From Bacillota bacterium (GTDB lineage Bacteria > Bacillota > UBA994 > PWPR01): a DNA stretch of 35,730 nt. The position numbers were made by a program, and so were the translations under genes. Where the stretch lies: contig JANQLZ010000133.1 in NCBI GenBank assembly GCA_028280325.1, positions 1 to 35,730 on the forward strand. The letters are read 5' to 3'. Shown here one piece after another: positions 7,612 through 15,909 of the stretch (positions within the stretch are counted from its first letter, which is position 1; each line of letters opens with the position of its first letter). The notes beneath the pieces are model-generated. The model saw only the letters and a program-made list of their open reading frames with translations. It did no database searches and had not been told where the DNA came from.

Positions 7612-8133
7612 TTATTTTTGAAAGTCTTTGTACATTAAGCTGGGCTGAATGCCTTGGTTATTTTGATACTTGCTGCTGCGATAAAGATCATAGGCCCCTT
7701 CAATTGAGTGATAGTAGATCTGGCAGATTTCAACATGGGGATAGATTACAATAGGTTGAATACAAAAAATCTCCAATGTCCAATAACCGGCAAACCCAAT
7801 ATCTCCAAAACCGGCAGTGACGTGGATGAATAAGCCCAGTCTGCCAGTGGATGACCGGCCTTCCAGCATCGGCACGTATTTGTCAGTTTTGGTGTGCTCC
7901 ACTGTTCTCCCCAAATAAAGCTTTCCCGGCTCCAGCAAAAAACCTTCGTCAGGTATCACAATCCTTTTGGTTTGATTAGATTCTTTCATGTTTAGAATAA
8001 AGTTTTCATAAACCAGCAGCTCATTATGCAGACTCAGATTGTAGCTGTTGGGATTAATCTTGCTTTCGCAAAAGGGATCAATAAAAATATCGGTGCCAAT
8101 TTTATTCTTGATTTCTTTGCCAGATAATATCAT
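7612..8133 (-). CDS. dcd: dCTP deaminase family protein
   Basis: Converts dCTP to dUTP (or directly to dUMP in the bifunctional type), feeding dTMP synthesis. 173 aa, the usual size. The conserved block EGRSSTGRLG (91-100) leads into HVTAGFGDIGF and TLEI, where Glu121 matches the catalytic Glu138 of the E. coli enzyme. The start at 8133 (MILSGKEI, the classic N-terminus) is preferred over 8142 because the AGAGG site abuts the upstream ATG. It faces the phosphotransferase pseudogene tail to tail with only 15 bases between. Whether it is mono- or bifunctional cannot be told from sequence alone. Confidence 0.92.
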   Translation of the reverse strand: MILSGKEIKNKIGTDIFIDPFCESKINPNSYNLSLHNELLVYENFILNMKESNQTKRIVIPDEGFLLEPGKLYLGRTVEHTKTDKYVPMLEGRSSTGRLGLFIHVTAGFGDIGFAGYWTLEIFCIQPIVIYPHVEICQIYYHSIEGAYDLYRSSKYQNNQGIQPSLMYKDFQK

Positions 8134-8201
8134 TATTATCATCCTCTCTTATAGCAATTCTTGCATATATTTGTCGAAACTTCAAGATCTCAGGTAACTT
8201 G

Positions 8202-8538
8202 CTTTACTCTAAAGAACCTGAACAATTCTTTACCAGCTTAATCTCCCCGGCTTATAGCCCAGCTAATTCCACATTTAAGCTATTAATTATCAGAAAATTC
8301 TTGCTTTTTTAAATATTTAGAATTATTATTAAATGTAAAGATATTGTGTTATTCTTAATAATTTTAATTACAATTCGCCATTTTTCAACACATATAATTA
8401 ACATTTGCCGCTAAAATAGACCTAGCACAAGCATCACCCTTTAATGAGCATTCCATTTTGAAACCCAAACCTCTTGGTCCTACCTTTTTAAACTCAAAAT
8501 GGAATTTATCAGCATACAGAAATAGCTTTAGAGTAAAG
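8202..8538. repeat. 13-bp element in both orientations
   Basis: CTTTACTCTAAAG at 8202-8214 and its exact reverse complement at 8526-8538. Each copy is itself a hairpin (CTTTA / TAAAG with a 3-nt loop). The pair encloses the 12-bp repeat at 8450-8505, giving a nested arrangement. Confidence 0.55.
8450..8505. repeat. 12-bp perfect inverted repeat
   Basis: ATTCCATTTTGA (8450-8461) and TCAAAATGGAAT (8494-8505) with a 32-base loop. Long enough to form a stable stem; no T-run follows. Confidence 0.5.
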
Positions 8539-8687
8539 AAATGGGCTCATTGCTCGGTTTTCATTTTCTGAAACCAATCTACTTTACTGTGAAGTGAGTT
8601 GCATTTTCCCTCAATTCTCTCAGCCTGGTTTGTAATTCTCTTCTTAAAATTAAGCAATAAAACTGAGCTAATTTTTAGTGTGAAAAA

Positions 8688-8793
8688 ATGAATAATTATC
8701 TCCAATGTAGTAAGTGTACGTATGCCCTATTCCTCCATATATGATACTGCGTTCACTTACTGCATATTTAAGGTAGTTTCCATAATTATTCAT
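8688..8793. repeat. Long imperfect palindrome of about 106 bp
   Basis: Outer arms ATGAATAATTAT (8688-8699) and ATAATTATTCAT (8782-8793) are perfect; inner arms AGTAAGTG (8709-8716) and CACTTACT (8754-8761) are perfect and followed by a further partly matching ACG / CGT. The segments between inner and outer arms differ in length (9 and 20 bases). This could be a small MITE-like element, a structured RNA leader, or a terminator for upstream transcription. Confidence 0.5.
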
Positions 8794-8836
8794 TTAATCA
8801 AATAGATCTTACTTTTAAAGCACATCATGTATAAAA

Positions 8837-8856
8837 ATATATTCTCCAGAATATAT
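8837..8856. promoter_or_regulatory. Short AT-rich dyad upstream of DUF3798 operon
   Basis: ATATATTC-TCCA-GAATATAT, a perfect 8-bp dyad about 97 bases before the lipoprotein ATG. Spacing suits an operator; no regulator gene is adjacent. Confidence 0.35.
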
Positions 8857-8952
8857 CATTAATGTTTTATACTTTGTGGTTATTGGTAAAGGGGTGGTGG
8901 CATACACAATAAATGTTGGGGTCGTTTATGAGTAAAAATAAGGAGAAAACAA

Positions 8953-10122
8953 ATGAATAAAAAGTTAACAGTATTGGTATTAATGTTGATACTTACTATG
9001 CTTTTTGCTGGGTGTACTGAACAGACAGCCCCGGTCGAAGATCCAGATGTGCCCGCAGGGCCAGAGTACAAGATTGGAATTATGACTGGTACAGTTTCCC
9101 AAAACGAAGAGGAGTATAGATCAGCTGAAAACGCGGTAGCCAAGTATGGCGATATGATTGTCACATCAACCTATCCTGACCAGTTTAACACGGAACAGGA
9201 GACGACTATTTCTAATATGGTAGCTATGGCTTCTGATGAAAAAGTCAAGGCTATAATTATGAATCAGGCGGTTCTGGGCGCTGCTGCAGCCATTGACCGG
9301 GTTAAAGAACTACGTCCGGACATGTTTTTCATAATGGCTACGCCGGCAGAGGATCCGGATGTTATCGCCTCCAAAGCCGACATTGCTCTCACTACAAACA
9401 CTTTGATGCGAGGTGTTTCCATAATTGAGCAGGCCCATCTACTGGGGGCCAAGAAGTTTGTCCACTATTCTTTTGCCCGTCATTTATCCTATGAAACAAT
9501 TGTTAAGCGTTTAGGAATAATGAAGGAAACAGCTGAAAGGCTGGGGATAGAGTTTATCGAAGCCGATGCCCCAGACCCAACCGGCGATGCCGGAATTTCT
9601 GGTACTCAGCAATTTATAATGGAAGATGTGCCCAGGAAAGTAAAGATCCATGGTAAAGACACCGCCTTTTTTGGCACCAACTGTGCGATGCAGGAGCCTC
9701 TGATTAAACAGGTAGTAGAACTGGGGGCAATCTACCCGGTTCAGTGCTGTCCTTCTCCCTACCATGCTTTGCCCGGAGCTTTAGGTATTTCTATTCCTGA
9801 GGACAAGAAGGGTAATATAGATTGGCTAATGGCTGAAATGGATGCTAAGTTGGCTGGAACTGAGGCCGACGGCAGGGTTGCAACCTGGCCGGTACCCGTC
9901 AGCATGCTAATAACTGAAGTTGGTGTAGAATATGCCAAAGACTATATTGAAGGAAAGACTGATGGCAAATTAGATAAGGAACGGTTGCTCGAACTGCTAG
10001 AGGAGTACTCTGGTGTAAAAATCACTTTAGATCCCTGGATCAGTACCATAACCGATGAGCCGTTGGATAATTACTTAATGACTCACCTGGATTACTATAC
10101 CTTTGGAACTCACGGTGAATAA
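8953..10122 (+). CDS. DUF3798 substrate-binding lipoprotein
   Basis: 389 aa surface lipoprotein with signal peptide and lipobox LFAGC (Cys21), then a mature domain I recognise as DUF3798 (Pfam PF12683), a periplasmic-binding-fold family seen in anaerobic Firmicutes and Fusobacteria next to ABC transporter genes. It would capture a solute outside the membrane for the ATPase and two permeases downstream. AAGGAG nine bases before the ATG supports the start. Three cysteines occur in a short central stretch (NCAMQEP and QCCPSPYH), unusual for an exported protein and possibly ligand- or metal-related. The ligand of this family is not known to me; nucleoside or sugar import is only a guess from the permease class. 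A wobble-rich 15-bp hairpin after the stop may give it higher transcript abundance than the rest of the operon. Confidence 0.88.
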   Translation: MNKKLTVLVLMLILTMLFAGCTEQTAPVEDPDVPAGPEYKIGIMTGTVSQNEEEYRSAENAVAKYGDMIVTSTYPDQFNTEQETTISNMVAMASDEKVKAIIMNQAVLGAAAAIDRVKELRPDMFFIMATPAEDPDVIASKADIALTTNTLMRGVSIIEQAHLLGAKKFVHYSFARHLSYETIVKRLGIMKETAERLGIEFIEADAPDPTGDAGISGTQQFIMEDVPRKVKIHGKDTAFFGTNCAMQEPLIKQVVELGAIYPVQCCPSPYHALPGALGISIPEDKKGNIDWLMAEMDAKLAGTEADGRVATWPVPVSMLITEVGVEYAKDYIEGKTDGKLDKERLLELLEEYSGVKITLDPWISTITDEPLDNYLMTHLDYYTFGTHGE

Positions 10123-10138
10123 AAATCGCTAACATATA

Positions 10139-10173
10139 ACCAGGTTAGGCAGGTCAACCCTGTTTAGCCTGGT
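10139..10173 (+). terminator. Hairpin after the binding-protein gene
   Basis: ACCAGGTTAGGCAGG / CCTGTTTAGCCTGGT with a 5-nt loop; 12 Watson-Crick and 3 G-U pairs. No T-run follows, which fits an mRNA-stabilising or partially terminating stem between binding protein and ATPase genes. Confidence 0.55.
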
Positions 10174-10249
10174 ACCTTTGCAACAGAGATATTAATTAAG
10201 CTGAGGTAGGCAATAAAAGTTAAATATTGCTGATACGCTTAAGCAAATT

Positions 10250-10267
10250 TTTTTCAGTACTGAAAAA
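10250..10267. promoter_or_regulatory. Perfect 18-bp palindrome
   Basis: TTTTTCAGTACTGAAAAA lies between the lipoprotein and ATPase genes, about 78 bases before the ATPase start. Perfect symmetry suggests an operator or a second stem of the intergenic region. Confidence 0.4.
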
Positions 10268-10294
10268 TTAATTTCTGCCAATGAAAAGCAATTT

Positions 10295-10319
10295 AGGGGC
10301 TGTCCTTGGATTAGCCCCT
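10295..10319 (+). promoter_or_regulatory. G+C-rich hairpin before the ATPase gene
   Basis: AGGGGCT / AGCCCCT with an 11-nt loop, ending 25 bases before the TTG start. The AGGGGGGAG ribosome binding site of the ATPase follows and could alternatively pair with the CCCCT arm, so translation control is conceivable. Confidence 0.35.
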
Positions 10320-10344
10320 ATGTTTAGTAGGGGGGAGCAAAAAT

Positions 10345-11940
10345 TTGAATAACTACCTTTTAGAGATGAGAGGAATTGGCAAGGTATATGGCAGTACAAG
10401 GGTATTAAACAACATTAACCTGTCGGTTAGTCCCGGAGAAATACATGCTTTATTAGGAGAGAATGGGGCTGGCAAGTCTACATTAATGAATATACTTTTT
10501 GGAATGGATGTAATCCATTCCACTGGAGGATTTGAGGGTGAAGTTTTTTTTGATGGTGTAAAACGCGAAATATCTAAACCTGCTGATGCCATGGAACTGG
10601 GGATTGGGATGGTTCACCAGGAGTTTATGTTGTTGCCTGGCTTTACTGTAACCGAAAATATAAAGTTAAACCGGGAAATAACCAAAAAGAATTGGCTCAA
10701 TAAACTCTTTCCCGGCAGGCTGAAAAGCATTGACCGAGGGCAAATGAAACGAGATGCGATCAAGTCATTAGAAGCTGTCGGCTTAGGTATTGACGAATGG
10801 CTCCCAGTACAGGGGCTACCGGTAGGCTATATGCAGTTTATTGAAATTGCCCGTGAATTGGACAAAACAGGGATTAAGCTGCTGGTATTTGATGAGCCCA
10901 CTGCCGTATTAACTGAAGAAGAAGCGGCAGGCTTACTCAAATCCATGCAGGAAATCGCCAATAATGGCATTGCTATTTTATTTATTACTCATCGCCTGGA
11001 CGAAGTAATGACGGTTGCCCACAAAATTACAATTCTCAGGGATGGACAACTTGTCGACTGCTTAGATAAAGAGAATACCAGTGTTGCTGAACTGGCCCGC
11101 TTAATGGTGGGTCGAGAGGTAAAAAGAGTAGTGCAAAGCAGGGAGCTAACTGACGAAACCCCAACTATTCTCAGCATTAAAAACCTAAAGGTTAAAATGC
11201 CGGGAGAATTAGTGAGGGGGATAGATTTGGAAATAAAAGAAGGAGAAATTCTCGGAATCGGGGGCTTGGGTGGTCAGGGAAAAATTGGTGTTGCTAACGG
11301 TATCATGGGGCTATATCCGGCCAGCGGCGAGGTGCTGCTGCGGGGTGAAAAGCTGCCGTTAAATAATCCATACAATGCGCTGAACTCCGGTCTGGCTATG
11401 GTTTCTGAGGATCGAAGAGGTGTAGGATTATTATTGAGTTCGTCGATTGCTGAAAATATCATTCTAACGGCCATGCATATTAACAAGCAGTTTGTTTGGA
11501 AAATAGGCCCTTTAACTTTGAGGAGCGATAGAAGGATTAGAGAGCACACCCAAAAATACATAAGTCAATTAGATATCCGCTGTACGGGAATGAGGCAGGC
11601 TGTACGCAGTTTAAGCGGCGGCAATCAGCAAAAAGTGTGCATTGCCCGGGCTTTAACCCTGAATCCTTCGGTGCTTTTTGTTTCAGAGCCGACCCGAGGT
11701 ATAGATGTAGGAGCAAAAAATATAGTGCTGCAAACCCTGATAAAACTCAACCGTGAGCAGGGCATTACAATTATCATGACCTCCAGTGAATTGGCAGAGT
11801 TGCGGTCGATTTGTGATCGGATTGTCATTATGCATAAAGGCAAAAAAGCTGGTATCCTCTCCCCCGACGCCAGTGATGTTGATTTTGGCTTAATGATGGC
11901 CGGAGAATATGATCAAATAAAGAACAAGGGGGCAAGCTAA
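10345..11940 (+). CDS. ABC importer ATPase with two nucleotide-binding domains
   Basis: 531 aa, RbsA/MglA-like tandem ATPase energising the importer. First domain: Walker A GENGAGKST (about 38-46), a degenerate signature LPVGYMQ in place of LSxGxxQ, Walker B LLVFDEPT, H-loop THR. Second domain: degenerate Walker A GLGGQGKIG (Ile where Ser/Thr binds magnesium), good signature LSGGNQQK, and Walker B VLFVSEPT, where Ser replaces the usual Asp but the catalytic Glu remains. One degenerate site is usual in this class. The TTG start is supported by GGGGGAG seven bases upstream. It ends one base before the first permease ATG, so translation is coupled. Confidence 0.92.
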   Translation: MNNYLLEMRGIGKVYGSTRVLNNINLSVSPGEIHALLGENGAGKSTLMNILFGMDVIHSTGGFEGEVFFDGVKREISKPADAMELGIGMVHQEFMLLPGFTVTENIKLNREITKKNWLNKLFPGRLKSIDRGQMKRDAIKSLEAVGLGIDEWLPVQGLPVGYMQFIEIARELDKTGIKLLVFDEPTAVLTEEEAAGLLKSMQEIANNGIAILFITHRLDEVMTVAHKITILRDGQLVDCLDKENTSVAELARLMVGREVKRVVQSRELTDETPTILSIKNLKVKMPGELVRGIDLEIKEGEILGIGGLGGQGKIGVANGIMGLYPASGEVLLRGEKLPLNNPYNALNSGLAMVSEDRRGVGLLLSSSIAENIILTAMHINKQFVWKIGPLTLRSDRRIREHTQKYISQLDIRCTGMRQAVRSLSGGNQQKVCIARALTLNPSVLFVSEPTRGIDVGAKNIVLQTLIKLNREQGITIIMTSSELAELRSICDRIVIMHKGKKAGILSPDASDVDFGLMMAGEYDQIKNKGAS

Positions 11941-11941
11941 A

Positions 11942-12988
11942 ATGGAACTTTTACGGAGTAAGTTACAGGAATTTGGAGCTGCCAGAACATTAATTATTAT
12001 GTTCCTGTTATTACTGCTGGCAATTGCGTTGGCTGTGGGCATTTCTCCGGTGGGTTTGCTGGGAGATAGCCTGGTGCGTCTGGGTATGAATGGGGTATTG
12101 GTATTAGCTATGGTGCCGGCAATTATATCGGGAATAGGTCCTAATTTTGGCTTGCCATTAGGTATAGTCTGCGGGCTGCTGGGGGTGCTAGTAGCTATAG
12201 AATTGCAGCTAATGAAATTTTGGGCTGTTTTTGGGGCCATGGCAATCGCCCTGCCACTGGCCTTACTGGTGGGCTGGGGCTATGGCATTCTGCTAAACCG
12301 GGTTAAAGGCTCAGAAATGATGGTAGCTACTTACGTCGGCTTTTCAGCTGTTTTTTTAATGTCTATCGGCTGGCTGACACTACCCTTTAAAAGCCCAGAA
12401 TCCTCCTGGTTTATTGGTGGAGGGTTGAGAGTGACTGTTTCTATTATGGATCGGATGGGGAAAGTGCTGAATGACTTTCTCTCATTTAATATAGGTGAGT
12501 TGGTGGTTCCTACCGGCTTGTTGTTGTTTTTCTTAATTTTATGTGGCTTAATGTGGGTGTTTTTGCAATCTAAAGCAGGAATGGCCATGAAAGCAAGCGG
12601 CATTAACCCCAGGTTCGCTGAAGCTTCTGGCATTAATGTTAACAGAAATCGGATAGCTGGAGCCATATTGTCGACCGTATTGGGGGCAATTGGCATTATA
12701 GTTTATGCTCAGTCCTTTACGTATCTGCAGTTGTATCGTGCGCCAATGTGGATGGGATTTCATGCCGTAGCGGCAATTTTAATTGGCGGAGCCACTGTAA
12801 AAACTGCCAAAGTTTCTCATGTAATATTGGGCACTTTTTTGTTTCAGGGATTGTTGGTTGTTGCGCTGCCGGTTGCCAACAATATTATGACCCAGGGCAA
12901 TCTGGCAGAAATCACCCGGATCATAGTCAGTAATGGGATTATTCTTTACGCTTTAACCCAGACCCGTAAAGGAGGAGCCAAGCTATGA
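11942..12988 (+). CDS. ABC importer permease 1
   Basis: 348 aa integral membrane protein of the BPD_transp_2 family (RbsC/BmpC-like), with about nine hydrophobic segments. The loop KASGINPRFAEASGINVNRNRIAGAILS is the cytoplasmic coupling region of this family, where the ATPase docks; the partner permease carries the matching AIGMNQHVAATAGINVNK. It starts one base after the ATPase stop and its end overlaps the second permease by four bases, so the two are probably made in equal amounts and form a heterodimer. Solute unknown. Confidence 0.9.
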   Translation: MELLRSKLQEFGAARTLIIMFLLLLLAIALAVGISPVGLLGDSLVRLGMNGVLVLAMVPAIISGIGPNFGLPLGIVCGLLGVLVAIELQLMKFWAVFGAMAIALPLALLVGWGYGILLNRVKGSEMMVATYVGFSAVFLMSIGWLTLPFKSPESSWFIGGGLRVTVSIMDRMGKVLNDFLSFNIGELVVPTGLLLFFLILCGLMWVFLQSKAGMAMKASGINPRFAEASGINVNRNRIAGAILSTVLGAIGIIVYAQSFTYLQLYRAPMWMGFHAVAAILIGGATVKTAKVSHVILGTFLFQGLLVVALPVANNIMTQGNLAEITRIIVSNGIILYALTQTRKGGAKL

Positions 12989-14298
12989 TAAAAATGAATC
13001 AGGTGATTAAACCCCGGCAATTGGGAGTAAAGATTAAAGAATTCTTTGTTAGCAGAATGGTGACCATTGTCTTTATAGCTATTTGCTTGTTGTGCTTCAG
13101 GTTTGCCGGGCTGTCATTTACCTTTTACATGCGGGACATCATTAATCGTCTATCGCGCAATTTGTTTTTGATCCTGGCTCTGATAATTCCTGTTTTAGCC
13201 GGAATGGGACTTAACTTTGCCATTGTGCTGGGGGCAATGGCCGGTCAGATATCGGTTATAATTGTCACTAATATGGGTATTGGCGGCTTTCCGGGCTTTT
13301 CCTTAACCTTGTTGATAGGTTTGCCGTTTGCCTTGGTCTTTGGTTACCTGATAGGCAAACTGCTCAATAAAACCAAGGGCCAGGAGATGATTACCAGCTT
13401 AATAGCCGGCTTTTTTGCCAATGGAGTATATATGTTTGCCTTGTTAATTTTAGTTGGTACAGTTATACCGCTTACCAATCCTGTTCTGCTGTTAAGCCGG
13501 GGGTACGGCATCAAGAATACTGTCGATTTGCAAGGTGGGTTAAAATATTCTCTTGATGCCCTGTTTCAGAGGCCGCTGCCTCAAACCTTATTTTACGGAG
13601 GCCTGTTTTTCTTGCTCATATTGTCAATATTGCTGTTGATAAAAAAAATGTATATCAAAAAGGGTAATGGAATATTGATCTCCAACGCACGGTTAATCGG
13701 CTATGGTGTTTTGGCACTTGTTATTGCTGTTGCTGGCTTTTTGCTGCAAAGGAGTGACTCGACTTTAAATACAGTTAATGTGCCAATAGCTACTTTCGGT
13801 TTTATTGCTTTGCTCTGTCTGTTTAATATGTTCATCGTCAGAACTAAACTAGGACAAGATTTCAGGGCAATAGGCATGAACCAGCATGTGGCGGCAACTG
13901 CAGGTATCAATGTCAACAAAACCAGGGTAATTGCCATGGTCATATCCATAGTTTTTTCAGCCTGGGGACAGATTATTTTTCTACAGAATTTGGGCAACCT
14001 CAATACTTATGGCAGCCACAGCCAGGTAGGGATCTTTGCCATTGCTGCTCTATTAATTGGCGGAGCTTCCGTAACCAAAGCGACAGTAGGTCAGGGAATA
14101 CTTGGAGCTTTTTTATTCCATACCCTGTTTATGCTGTCACCGATGGCTGGCCGTAATCTATTGGGCGATGCCCAGTTAGGTGAATATTTTAGGGCCTTTG
14201 TAGCATATGGAGTCATCGCTTTATCTTTGGGCATGTACGCTTGGAAAAAGCAGATACAAAGTAGCTCTGCTGAGGAGATAGAATCAGACTTGGATTGA
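12985..14298 (+). CDS. ABC importer permease 2
   Basis: 437 aa second BPD_transp_2 permease, longer than the first because of an N-terminal extension of about 30 residues and an insertion near 215-250. About ten membrane segments. The coupling loop RAIGMNQHVAATAGINVNKTR sits near 295. The ATG overlaps the end of permease 1 (ATGA type). Ends the operon; a near-perfect 15-bp hairpin lies 56 bases after the stop. Confidence 0.9.
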   Translation: MIKMNQVIKPRQLGVKIKEFFVSRMVTIVFIAICLLCFRFAGLSFTFYMRDIINRLSRNLFLILALIIPVLAGMGLNFAIVLGAMAGQISVIIVTNMGIGGFPGFSLTLLIGLPFALVFGYLIGKLLNKTKGQEMITSLIAGFFANGVYMFALLILVGTVIPLTNPVLLLSRGYGIKNTVDLQGGLKYSLDALFQRPLPQTLFYGGLFFLLILSILLLIKKMYIKKGNGILISNARLIGYGVLALVIAVAGFLLQRSDSTLNTVNVPIATFGFIALLCLFNMFIVRTKLGQDFRAIGMNQHVAATAGINVNKTRVIAMVISIVFSAWGQIIFLQNLGNLNTYGSHSQVGIFAIAALLIGGASVTKATVGQGILGAFLFHTLFMLSPMAGRNLLGDAQLGEYFRAFVAYGVIALSLGMYAWKKQIQSSSAEEIESDLD

Positions 14299-14353
14299 TC
14301 AGTCAGACATCTATTCAGTCTAGTACAATTAATGTTATCTCATCGTTTTACAA

Positions 14354-14399
14354 AAAATGCAATAACATGTACTGCCCTTGTATTATGTTTTTGCATTTT
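14354..14399 (+). terminator. Terminator hairpin of the DUF3798 operon
   Basis: AAAATGCAATAACAT / ATGTTTTTGCATTTT: 15-bp arms with one mismatch and a 16-nt loop, the right arm ending in TTTT followed by CTCTATTTCTT. Reasonable intrinsic terminator for the upstream operon. Confidence 0.6.
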
Positions 14400-14486
14400 C
14401 TCTATTTCTTGATCTGTCCTCAATTCTGCAAAAACTCTATTATAATAAGATAAGCGCCATGCTAGAATAAGAGTTGAGGTGAAATT

Positions 14487-15761
14487 ATGAGACTTATATT
14501 CAATATGGATTTAGAACATGGAAATATGGAGGTTGAAGCCACTTATTCTAAGGATGATTTAAGGGGGAGATCTTTTTTATTGAATCGAGATTTTGTCGTT
14601 ACAGAACTGGTTTGCGACGTGGAAAAACTCGATGTATCCAGCGCGATGTCCAATGTTATCCTGGATCAAGGTCAATATGCTGTGAATTCATACTCGCTGC
14701 CCAGGTGCAGGGAATCAGTAGCTGTTAAATACAATGGGTACTTGGATGGAACAACTGGGCAATGGCCATATGTCCAAGAGCAGATATCCGGGGAGTTTAC
14801 TTTTTTGCGGTTTGAAACCTATTGCCTGCCTCTCTTTTCAGATATTAAACAGGAGAATATTATAAACTATATATTTGAAAGTTTTGATTACCAAATAGAG
14901 ATTGTGGTGCCTGTTAAGTATCAGGTTCTGTCTCCAGCGAAGCTAAAAACTATTCTTGAAAAAGGGCCAACAAAAACATATTGCTTTGCTGGCAATGGCA
15001 TGATAGCGGATTTCTTTAATTTTGCAATAGCTCAATATCGAGAAGTGAAGCTGCCCTCTGGAAGATTCTTTGTTGTAAACACAACAGATGAGGATATTAA
15101 ATATATATCAGAGGTAATTGAAAAAACACATAAATATATGAACGAAAACTTTGGATCAGTTGAAATCGCCAGCTCTACCAAATACGTAGAAATACCCAAT
15201 GGCTTCGGTGCTTTTACCCGCTCCGAATGTGTTTACTGCACGGAATCACACTTTGGGGACAAGAATAAGATTCGTAATTTTATCCATGAGTTTATCCATT
15301 TAGGCTGGAATGCTAAAAATGTAGCTGGTCTTGACCAGCGGATCAGGTTCTTTGATGAAGCGTTTACAAACTACTTTACCTTAAGAGTTATTGAAGCTGT
15401 GATCGGCAGGGAGTATAGTGAAAGTGTGTATCAAGGATATATAGCAAAATACCAGCAGCAAATTAAGATTGACAGCAAGAAACTTGTGCCAATCTGTGAT
15501 TTTGGCAAACATGAATACGGTGGTTTGAGCTATACTATTGGAGCTCTGAGCCTGCTGGAACTCTGTAGGGAGGTGGGTAGAGAAAAATTCGATCAGGCCA
15601 CCACAGCCTTTTTAAAAAAGTATCGAACCCAAGCCGTAGATTTAGCCACATTTTGTCAGGAGTATACAGTACTATGCCAAAGACCGGATTTAAAAAAGTT
15701 TTTTGAGACCTGGCTTTACTCTACTAAAGGCCCTGAGAAATATTTAAAAACGGAATTGTAA
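14487..15761 (+). CDS. M1-like (gluzincin) metallopeptidase
   Basis: 424 aa, probably cytosolic: no signal peptide or membrane segment. A beta-rich N-terminal half is followed by NGFGAFTRSE (238-247), which may stand for the M1 GAMEN loop, then the zinc motif HEFIH (267-271) and DEAFTNYF with the third ligand Glu291. Classical M1 aminopeptidases have 18 residues between the second His and that Glu; here there are 19. Further on, YTIGALSLLELCREVG matches the helix that follows the catalytic Tyr region in M1 enzymes. At 424 residues it lacks the large C-terminal domain of typical members. GAGGTG before the ATG supports the start; TATAAT at 14441-14446 may be its -10 box. Substrate unknown. Confidence 0.8.
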   Translation: MRLIFNMDLEHGNMEVEATYSKDDLRGRSFLLNRDFVVTELVCDVEKLDVSSAMSNVILDQGQYAVNSYSLPRCRESVAVKYNGYLDGTTGQWPYVQEQISGEFTFLRFETYCLPLFSDIKQENIINYIFESFDYQIEIVVPVKYQVLSPAKLKTILEKGPTKTYCFAGNGMIADFFNFAIAQYREVKLPSGRFFVVNTTDEDIKYISEVIEKTHKYMNENFGSVEIASSTKYVEIPNGFGAFTRSECVYCTESHFGDKNKIRNFIHEFIHLGWNAKNVAGLDQRIRFFDEAFTNYFTLRVIEAVIGREYSESVYQGYIAKYQQQIKIDSKKLVPICDFGKHEYGGLSYTIGALSLLELCREVGREKFDQATTAFLKKYRTQAVDLATFCQEYTVLCQRPDLKKFFETWLYSTKGPEKYLKTEL

Positions 15762-15874
15762 TAATGAGTTATTGTCAAGTCATTCCATTTAGTTAAACTG
15801 TATTTTTTAATCTAGCTAAGCAGAATATAGAAATACGCTCATAGTAGGAAAAATCATAAGCTTTACTCAAAGAC

Positions 15875-15907
15875 TTGACACAAGTGTAAATGTAGTTTAC
15901 GCTTGTG
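15875..15907 (+). promoter_or_regulatory. MarR promoter and palindromic operator
   Basis: TTGACA at 15875-15880 is a perfect -35 box. Overlapping its end, CACAAGTGTAAA (15879-15890) and TTTACGCTTGTG (15896-15907) form an inverted repeat with one mismatch and a 5-base centre. The MarR ATG begins three bases later. With 17-base spacing the -10 is the weak TACGCT (15898-15903). A MarR dimer bound here would block the promoter, giving autorepression. Confidence 0.6.
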
Positions 15908-15909
15908 CT

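Larger units (their letters stand above)
8143..8952. other. Gene-free stretch rich in inverted repeats
   Basis: About 800 AT-rich bases with no convincing gene. It holds at least four perfect inverted repeats listed separately (8202/8526, 8450/8494, 8688/8782, 8837/8849). The last part should contain the promoter and 5' leader of the DUF3798 operon, but no riboswitch class or T-box motif was recognised. Confidence 0.6.

Noticed and set aside
8880..8952. T-box or known riboswitch before the DUF3798 operon
   Set aside because: The GGGGTGGTGG stretch recalls a T-box, but the antiterminator consensus and a following terminator are absent; no other class matched.
8912..8959. 15-codon leader peptide overlapping the DUF3798 lipoprotein start
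   Set aside because: A frame exists, but its putative ribosome binding site is too far away and the sequence is explained by the lipoprotein's own ribosome binding region.
10989..12763. Several open frames of 60-120 codons on the - strand within the transporter genes
   Set aside because: They lie opposite well-supported genes, lack ribosome binding sites and show no domain features.
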